34,330 nt of DNA from Caulobacteraceae bacterium (lineage in GTDB: Bacteria; Pseudomonadota; Alphaproteobacteria; Caulobacterales; Caulobacteraceae): positions 1-34,330 of the forward strand of contig JANXUA010000055.1 of NCBI GenBank assembly GCA_025352085.1, given 5' to 3'. Of this stretch, positions 29,449 through 34,330 are shown in pieces. Within the stretch, counting starts at the first letter, position 1. Every line of letters begins with the position of its first letter. The notes under the pieces were generated by a model. The model was not told where the DNA came from and searched no databases. It was given only the letters and a program-made list of their open reading frames with translations. A program made the position numbers and the translations under genes.

Positions 29449-30339
29449 CTACTCAACCGCCTCCTGGACGACCGCCGCCTCGGCGACCAGCCAGTCGCGC
29501 AGGGCCTGGATGCGGCGCAGTTTTCGGCTGTCGGCGCGCCAGACGACGTAGAAGCCGAGCTCCGAGGCGACGCCGCCCTCCAGGGGACGCACCAGTCGAC
29601 CGGCGGCCAGATCGTGCTCGATCAGGCCGCTGCGGGCCAGCGCCACGCCCAGACCCTGGGCGGCCGCCTCCACCAGCATCACCGAGTCGTCGAACAGCAG
29701 CCCCTCGCGCGGCGGGGTATCCAGTCCGAAGGCGCCAAACCACAGGCTCCAGGGCCGGTAGCCGTGGTGCAGCAGAGGCGCCGTCAGCAGATCTTTCGGT
29801 TCGTGCATCGGATGCTCAGCCGCGACCTTCGGGCTACACACCGGGAACAGGGTTTCGGCGAACAGGTGTTGGGCTTCCACGCCGTCCCAACGGCCGGCGC
29901 CGTAGCGCACCGCGACATCGACGCCGTCGGTGGTGAAGTCGGCGCGCCGGTCCTCGACGCGAAACTCCATATGGGCGCCGGCCTCATCGGCGAGCAGTTT
30001 GGGCAGCCGGGACGGCAGCCACCGGCCGGCGAACTGCGGATCGAGGCTGATGACCAGCGGATCACGCGCCGCGCCGGCGTCGAACTCACTCACCGCGTTT
30101 TGCAGCACGTCAAAGCCGCGGCCCAGTTCGTCGGCCAGGCGCTGCGCGGCGGGCGTGGGGACCATGGTGTTGCCGCGCCGCTCGAACAGCTTGGCACCGA
30201 GTTCGGCCTCCAACCGGCGGATCTGCTGGCTGACCGCGCCGTGGGTGACCGCCAGCTCATCGGCAGCGCGGCTGTAGCTGCGATGCCGGGCGGCGGATTC
30301 CAGGGCGCGCAGGGCGAAAAAGGGCGGCAGGCGTCTCAC
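29449..30339 (-). CDS. LysR-family regulator (GcvA/AmpR type)
   Basis: The 296-residue protein begins RRLPPFFALRALESAARHRSYSRAADELAVTHGAVSQQIRRLEAELG, the GcvA/AmpR-type LysR helix-turn-helix. It then has a type 2 periplasmic-binding fold sensing an unknown ligand (LFDDSVMLVEAAAQGLGVALAR). GTG start at 30339. A palindrome GTTGTTA-N7-TAACAAC lies 8 bp upstream and should be its own control site. The divergent neighbour is a small secreted protein, a likely target. GcvA-type regulators often control the gene on the other side of such a site. Confidence 0.92.
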   Translation of the reverse strand: MRRLPPFFALRALESAARHRSYSRAADELAVTHGAVSQQIRRLEAELGAKLFERRGNTMVPTPAAQRLADELGRGFDVLQNAVSEFDAGAARDPLVISLDPQFAGRWLPSRLPKLLADEAGAHMEFRVEDRRADFTTDGVDVAVRYGAGRWDGVEAQHLFAETLFPVCSPKVAAEHPMHEPKDLLTAPLLHHGYRPWSLWFGAFGLDTPPREGLLFDDSVMLVEAAAQGLGVALARSGLIEHDLAAGRLVRPLEGGVASELGFYVVWRADSRKLRRIQALRDWLVAEAAVVQEAVE

Positions 30340-30347
30340 GGTCTCAA

Positions 30348-30368
30348 GTTGTTAGCTCAGGTAACAAC
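30348..30368. promoter_or_regulatory. LysR binding palindrome
   Basis: GTTGTTA (30348-30354) and TAACAAC (30362-30368) form a perfect 7-bp inverted repeat with 7 bp between them. This fits the T-N11-A pattern of LysR boxes (TTAGCTCAGGTAA core). It lies between the lysR start and the divergent secreted gene. Confidence 0.65.
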
Positions 30369-30465
30369 CCGAGGCAAAACCTATCGTTCGCGGACGGCCC
30401 GCCGACGCCTTAGGTCTTGGTCACCGGCTCAGTCCATTTGAGCAGCAAAAACAAGGCTCAAGATC

Positions 30466-30828
30466 ATGAATACGCCCATTATGGCGCTGAGCGCGGCCGC
30501 CCTGTTGTTCGCCGCCCCCGCCGTCCATGCCACGCCTTCGGAGCTACAACTCTACACCGACCGGGCCGACGCCCAGGTGCGGGTTCTGCTGCGCGCCTCC
30601 GGTATCGACTGGACGACCCGGTCGGTGTCGGTCCGCGCGACCGTCGAGCCCGACGGTAGCCTCGGCGGTATCCGGGTGGTGCGCGGTTCCGGCTCGCGCG
30701 ACGCCGACCGCGCCGCCCAGACCGTGCTGCGGAAAGTCCTCCTGACCGATCCGCTCATCGGACTGATGGACGGCGCCGTGACGCTCAATGTCGGCCAAGC
30801 CGCCATCGTCCAGGCCAAGGCGCCTTGA
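30466..30828 (+). CDS. Small secreted TonB C-terminal-like protein
   Basis: The 120-residue protein has a signal peptide (MALSAAALLFAAPAVHA, cleaved about residue 22) and a short domain with the TonB C-terminal pattern: TRSVSVRATVEPDGSLGGIRVVRGSGSRDADRAAQTVLRKV. The final strand is VTLNVGQ. There is no transmembrane anchor or proline-rich spacer, so it cannot act as a normal TonB. It may be a stand-alone periplasmic version, as in Caulobacter-type genomes. It is divergent from lysR with a LysR palindrome between. Confidence 0.72.
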   Translation: MNTPIMALSAAALLFAAPAVHATPSELQLYTDRADAQVRVLLRASGIDWTTRSVSVRATVEPDGSLGGIRVVRGSGSRDADRAAQTVLRKVLLTDPLIGLMDGAVTLNVGQAAIVQAKAP

Positions 30829-30902
30829 TGGCCGGCTGGCGGTGCGCGCCCTCCGTTTCGCGCGAGGGCGCGCGATCCACCTTCCCCGCTTCGTCGTGGT
30901 GG

Positions 30903-31271
30903 CTAGGCGACGCAGACGTTGGGAACCGCGACCTTCTGGAAGAGGTGTGGCGTTGCCACGACCGATGAGGGGTAGGCCGAAAGCTTCGACACGAACTCCG
31001 GGTGAGAGAACGCGGCGGCAAACGCGGCCGTGGAATCCCAGACCGCGTAGTTCAGGTAGGTGACGCTGTCGCCGATGGCTCGGTGAAGCTGGGTCGAGAT
31101 GAAGCCGGGCTGGCGCTTCATGAAAAGGGCGTCGTCCTCCCAGGCCTTGAGCAGCGCCGGCTCGTCGGCGGAGTCCAGCGTGAACAGGTTGACGAGCACG
31201 ACGGGCGAGGCCTCTACGGCGAGTTGCCGTTCGATCGGAAACGACGGGTCGAGCTGGCGAAGCATGGGCAT
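30903..31271 (-). CDS. Antibiotic biosynthesis monooxygenase (ABM) domain protein
   Basis: The 122-residue protein is a ferredoxin-like ABM domain: VVLVNLFTLDSADEPALLKAWEDDALFMKRQPGFISTQLHRAI, then YLNYAVWDSTAAFAAAFSHPEF. The fold binds heme or quinol-like substrates and mediates oxygenation without a metal or with heme; the substrate here is unknown. The start at 31271 has GGAGA seven bases before. It is divergent from a MarR gene, whose operator-like repeats lie in the 94-bp gap, so it is likely repressed by MarR. Confidence 0.85.
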   Translation of the reverse strand: MPMLRQLDPSFPIERQLAVEASPVVLVNLFTLDSADEPALLKAWEDDALFMKRQPGFISTQLHRAIGDSVTYLNYAVWDSTAAFAAAFSHPEFVSKLSAYPSSVVATPHLFQKVAVPNVCVA

Positions 31272-31317
31272 GACATATCTCCGAGTTGGAATTATGATGT
31301 CAATCTGACAACGCAGC

Positions 31318-31351
31318 ATTATGACTAGTTGTCATTATCATGTCAATAATG
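31318..31351. promoter_or_regulatory. Repeated operator sites between ABM and marR
   Basis: Imperfect inverted repeat ATTATGAC-TAGTT-GTCATTAT (31318-31338) overlaps CATTAT-CATGTCA-ATAATG (31333-31351), a perfect 6-bp repeat with 7 bp between. A further TGTCA-ATC-TGACA lies at 31298-31310. The AT-rich 94-bp gap is thus filled with palindromes typical of MarR operators. Confidence 0.55.
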
Positions 31352-31365
31352 TTTTATGGTGACAA

Positions 31366-31848
31366 ATGCGCGAACCCAAACGGACCCCGGCCGGCGAAGC
31401 GATGACACCCCTCATTCTCGATCTGCTCCGGCTCAACAGCCTGATCGTGACTTCGGGCGACCGCTTGGTGGCCGGGCTCGGGCTGACGAGCGCCCGCTGG
31501 CAAGTCCTGGGCGCGATTGACGCCGCCGACCGACCTCAACCCGTGTCTTGGCTCGCCCGCGACATTGGCGGCAACCGGCAGAACGTGCAGCGGATCGTCA
31601 ACGATCTGCACCGCGATGGCCTGCTGACCTTCGAGCCGAACCCCCACCATCGCCGTGCGCAGTTGGTCGTCATGACCGAGAAGGGGCGCAAGGCCTTCGC
31701 CGCCGCGATGAACTTTCAAACCCCGTGGGTGAACCGCCTGACGCAGAGACTCACCGTCGACGAGATCGGGTTAGCCCGCCGGGTCGTCGCCAGCCTGAGA
31801 GATCGTCTCGAGCAAGGCCAAGAAGCGGTAGACGCGAATGGCCCTTGA
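31366..31848 (+). CDS. MarR-family transcriptional regulator
   Basis: The 160-residue protein has the MarR winged helix: LTSARWQVLGAIDAADRPQPVSWLARDIGGNRQNVQRIVNDLHRDGLLTFEPNPHHRRAQLVVMTEKG. Helices at each end form the dimer. Family members sense small phenolic or oxidant molecules and usually repress themselves and a divergent gene. Here the divergent ABM monooxygenase is the expected target. Start is ATG at 31366. Downstream lies an IS remnant. Confidence 0.9.
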   Translation: MREPKRTPAGEAMTPLILDLLRLNSLIVTSGDRLVAGLGLTSARWQVLGAIDAADRPQPVSWLARDIGGNRQNVQRIVNDLHRDGLLTFEPNPHHRRAQLVVMTEKGRKAFAAAMNFQTPWVNRLTQRLTVDEIGLARRVVASLRDRLEQGQEAVDANGP

Positions 31849-31944
31849 GGGGTCGAAAGCGCGAGTCCAAAACGCCCGCAAGATTTTGGCCAAATTGAGT
31901 AAATCACCGTAGAATCAATGCATTGAAGCTAGTGGAAGCGAGCA

Positions 31945-32427
31945 GTGAGCTTCATCGAAGTAGCCGCGCCGATCAAGCGGGGCGCCATGAACTCCGATCA
32001 CTTCCGGCTGGTCCAGTTCGTCTACGACGAAGCCAGCGACACCATCCGCTGTCCGACCGGAGAGACACTGCGTCCGTCCGGCCGCCACACCCGGAACCGG
32101 GCGATCCGCTATCGCACGCCGGCCTGCGTGAGTTGCCGTTTGAAGCCACGATGTACGCTTGGCGCCCAGCGCACGATCCATCGCCTGGTCGACCAGGGCG
32201 CTCTGGACCGGATGGAGGCGAGAATCTACGCCAACCCCAGCTTGATGACGATCCGCCGCTGTACTGTTGAGCACCCCTTCGGGACGATCAAGCGGATGTC
32301 TGGTGGTGGCCTATTCCTAACGAGGGGACTTAGGGCGGTGAAGGCGGAAGCAGCGCTATCCATCCTCGCGTTCAACATCCTCCATGCTTTGAACGCCTTC
32401 GGTGCGGTGGTGATCAAACCCGCCTGA
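31945..32427 (+). pseudogene. IS1182-type transposase, 3' remnant
   Basis: The frame codes for the last 160 residues of an IS1182-family transposase: FVYDEASDTIRCPTGETL, the cysteine cluster PACVSCRLKPRCT, and TVEHPFGTIKRMSGGGLFLTRGL with the third acidic residue of the DDE triad. KAEAALSILAFNILHAL closes it. Full-length members have 450-500 residues, so the first two thirds (with both catalytic Asp) are gone. A stop lies in frame 12 bases before the GTG. An IS-end-like hairpin GGGGCT/AGCCCC lies at 32430-32453. Confidence 0.85.
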
Positions 32428-32514
32428 ACGGGGCTTCGCATTGCAACAGCCCCCGGCCGGCGCCTACCTAACCAGTTCTTGCACAGCCTGCCCCGCAACG
32501 CCCATCACCCTTTT

Positions 32515-33945
32515 TCACCCCCAAATCTCCGGCCTCTTATCCTTCCACGGCATCTCCTTTTCCAGCTGCGCCGCCAGCCTAAACAGGGTCGCCTCGTCGG
32601 CGTACCGGCCGCTGAACATCATCCCGATCGGCAGCCCCGACGCGCTCCACGCCAGCGGCACGGACATCGAGGGTTGGCCGGTGACGTTGAAGGGCGGGGT
32701 GTAGGGGAAGGCGACGCCCTGGCGGCGGTTGACCTCCTTGGGGGTCAGATTCACCGGATCGATGTGGCCGATCGGCGGCGGCGGGGTGCCCATCACCGGG
32801 GTCAGATAGACGTCGTGGACCTCGAACAGCTCGAGGATCCGCCGGTTGATCAGGCGCAGGCGGGCCATGTTCCACAACACCGTCTCGCCGCTCACCTCGC
32901 GTCCGCGCCGCAGGATCGCCCAGGTCAGGGGCTCGAGCTCGTCCGCTTCCGGCTCGCGACCCATGTCATTGATCACCCGGCGCATGTTGGCGGCGAAATT
33001 GGCCCCGCCGATGGGGGCCATCACCTCGTAAAGGGCGCGATAGTCGATGCCGAGACCCTGTTCGACGACGTCGTGGCCGAGCGCTTTCAAGGTTTCGGCG
33101 GTGGCGCGCAGGGCGGCTTCGACCTCCGGATCGATCGGCCGGCCGCTGGGGGTTTCGGACGACCAGGCGATCTTCAGCTTGCCGGGATGGCTAAGGATTT
33201 CCTCCATATACGGCCGGGCCTTGGGCGGGGCGGGGTAGGGCGAGCCGGGGGCCGGGACGCCGGTGACGTCGAGCATGGCGGCGCTGTCGCGCACCGTGCG
33301 GCTGACCACGTGATCGACGGCCAGATTATAGGTGCTGTTGGGCCCGTCGGGCAGGTCGGGGTTGCGGTCGCGGGTGACCTTCAGGCCGAAGAGGCCGCAG
33401 CAGGCGGCGGGGATGCGGATCGAGCCCAGGCCGTCGCTGGCGTGGGCCAGCGGCACGATGCCGGCGGCTACGGCGCTGGCCGATCCGCCCGACGAGCCGC
33501 CGGCGATGTGATCGGGGTTCCACGGATTGCGGCACGGCCCCAGCCGCGCCGACTCGGTGGTGCCGGTGATGGCGAACTCCGGCGTGTTGGTCTTGCCGAC
33601 GAGGACGACGCCGCCGGCCCGATAGCGGCTGACCAGGCTGCTGTCCTTGGCGTCCTCAAGATCGTGGGTGAAACGGCTGCCGAGGGTCTTGGGCCATCCG
33701 GCGACGCAAACGCCGAAGTCCTTGATCAGGAACGGCACGCCCTTGAACGGGCCGTCGGGCAGATCGCCAGCCGCCCATTTCCGGGCGTCGTCGTAGCCCT
33801 TGTAGACCACCGCGTTGAGCGTCGGGTTGTGCCGCTCGATGCGTTCGATGGCGGCCTCGGCAAGCTCCAGTGGCGTCACCTGCCGCTTGGCCACCAGCTC
33901 GGCCAGGCCCAGGCCGTCATAGTCGGAGTAGTCAGCGATGCTCAT
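32515..33945 (-). CDS. Amidase signature-family enzyme
   Basis: The 476-residue protein has the Ser-cisSer-Lys triad of the amidase family: catalytic Lys in FLIKDFG, the cis-Ser in [14 protein letters not shown], and the nucleophilic Ser in [11 protein letters not shown]. The C-terminal half ends [15 protein letters not shown]. Such enzymes hydrolyse amides or transfer ammonia; as gatB and gatC are not near it is likely a catabolic amidase and not GatA. It starts 4 bp after the stop of a class III aminotransferase, so the two share a transcript. Confidence 0.92.
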   Translation of the reverse strand: MSIADYSDYDGLGLAELVAKRQVTPLELAEAAIERIERHNPTLNAVVYKGYDDARKWAAGDLPDGPFKGVPFLIKDFGVCVAGWPKTLGSRFTHDLEDAKDSSLVSRYRAGGVVLVGKTNTPEFAITGTTESARLGPCRNPWNPDHIAGGSSGGSASAVAAGIVPLAHASDGLGSIRIPAACCGLFGLKVTRDRNPDLPDGPNSTYNLAVDHVVSRTVRDSAAMLDVTGVPAPGSPYPAPPKARPYMEEILSHPGKLKIAWSSETPSGRPIDPEVEAALRATAETLKALGHDVVEQGLGIDYRALYEVMAPIGGANFAANMRRVINDMGREPEADELEPLTWAILRRGREVSGETVLWNMARLRLINRRILELFEVHDVYLTPVMGTPPPPIGHIDPVNLTPKEVNRRQGVAFPYTPPFNVTGQPSMSVPLAWSASGLPIGMMFSGRYADEATLFRLAAQLEKEMPWKDKRPEIWG

Positions 33946-33949
33946 GGGT

Positions 33950-34330
33950 TTATCTCGCGGTGGGGGTGAGGAAGGCCAGCTTGGGGACCGGCGACAGGGT
34001 GGGGGCCTGGCGCTTCAGCGCGGCGAACGCGCCCTCGGCGGCATCGAGCGCGGTCTCGATGTCGGCCGGGGTCATGGCCGCACAAAGGAACATGTTGTGC
34101 CAGGGGTGGGTATAGACGCCGCGCTCCAGCATCTCGCTGGCGAAACAGAAACCGCGGCGCAGGTCCGGGTCGTCGTCGAACAGGAACAGCGGCATGACCG
34201 CCGGCCCGGTCTGGCGCAGCGAGAAACCGGCGACGGCGGCATTCGCATTGCTCGCACGAGAACTCGCAACGCCGATCGCGCAATGCTGGTATGTTGGCGA
34301 CACGCCGCACGTCGATGTCGTCGGCGCGCG
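33950..34330 (-). pseudogene. Class III (GSA-like) aminotransferase, C-terminal part with frameshift
   Basis: The minus-strand C-terminus GFSLRQTGPAVMPLFLFDDDPDL, then FASEMLERGVYTHPWHNMFLCAAMT, is the end of a glutamate-1-semialdehyde-aminomutase-like PLP aminotransferase. From about 34275 to the window edge the family sequence continues in a different frame (RADDIDVRRVANIPALRD). Removing the C at 34274 joins them as ALRDGVASSRASNANAAVAGFSLRQ, which fits the LRDGLA..A..GF block of the family. It is either a real inactivating mutation or a sequencing error. The gene runs off the window. Confidence 0.68.

Noticed and set aside
29299-30441. 380-codon plus-strand frame over the lysR gene
   Set aside because: It starts inside the MITE-like repeat and mirrors a complete LysR regulator.
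32479-33969. 496-codon plus-strand frame over the amidase
   Set aside because: Mirror frame; no signal peptide, motif or ribosome site, whereas the minus strand has the full Ser-Ser-Lys triad.
1-34330. Prophage, integrative element or biosynthetic gene cluster
   Set aside because: No integrase, phage structural gene, relaxase, or multi-enzyme synthase is present. The single ketoacyl synthase, sulfotransferase and SDR are too scattered to call a cluster.

Overview
This is GC-rich (roughly two thirds GC) chromosomal DNA from an alphaproteobacterium, and most of it is an ordinary housekeeping backbone. The evidence is the order SRP RNA-dnaX-ybaB with a DnaX lacking most zinc cysteines, a membrane-anchored CycM-like cytochrome c, a one-domain prephenate dehydratase beside kdsB, a UbiK-YbjN-ProC block, frequent ATGA/GTGA gene overlaps, and intergenic palindromes of types common in that class. 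Caulobacterales or a neighbouring order is my best guess, but the sequence alone does not settle it.

Layout. 1-1.9 kb is an accessory edge: the start of an IS5-type transposase, a secreted retropepsin-like aspartic protease, and an AbrB/Doc toxin-antitoxin pair with its own operator. 2.0-4.6 kb holds a FabH-like ketoacyl synthase and an aldehyde dehydrogenase, convergent. 4.7-7.0 kb is ybaB, dnaX and the SRP RNA gene on the minus strand. 7.0-11.1 kb has a secreted S10 carboxypeptidase and nudC, facing pheA and kdsB. 11.2-12.65 kb is a CycM-like cytochrome plus a periplasmic thioredoxin, bracketed by two copies of a two-hairpin repeat. 12.65-16.5 kb is an envelope glycosylation locus (small membrane protein, GT2 and a divergent ArnT-like GT39) followed by HMG-CoA lyase. 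16.5-19.06 kb is a small membrane protein, then ubiK, a YbjN protein, proC and a TetR-fold protein. 19.06-21.7 kb has a sulfotransferase divergent from an epoxide-hydrolase-like enzyme and an SDR.

21.7-34.3 kb is more mixed. It holds a GxxExxY nuclease-like gene framed by a 25-bp inverted repeat, the Kup potassium transporter, a MITE-like palindromic element, a CoA-transferase-like protein with an apparently missing catalytic glutamate, a membrane protein, a cysteine-synthase-like PLP enzyme, a PadR/HAAS membrane pair with a clear operator, a secreted protein, a second copy of the GxxExxY-type repeat with no gene inside, LysR and MarR regulators with their targets, an IS1182-type transposase remnant, an amidase, and the frameshifted end of a class III aminotransferase.

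The most distinctive feature is the GxxExxY gene with its inverted repeats. The right arm encodes the last residues of the protein, and a 112-bp gene-less relative of the same repeat lies 7 kb away. This looks like an autonomous element with a miniature derivative. There is no CRISPR array, prophage, tRNA gene or rRNA gene in the window. Several regulator operators can be read directly as palindromes (AbrB/Doc, PadR, LysR, MarR).
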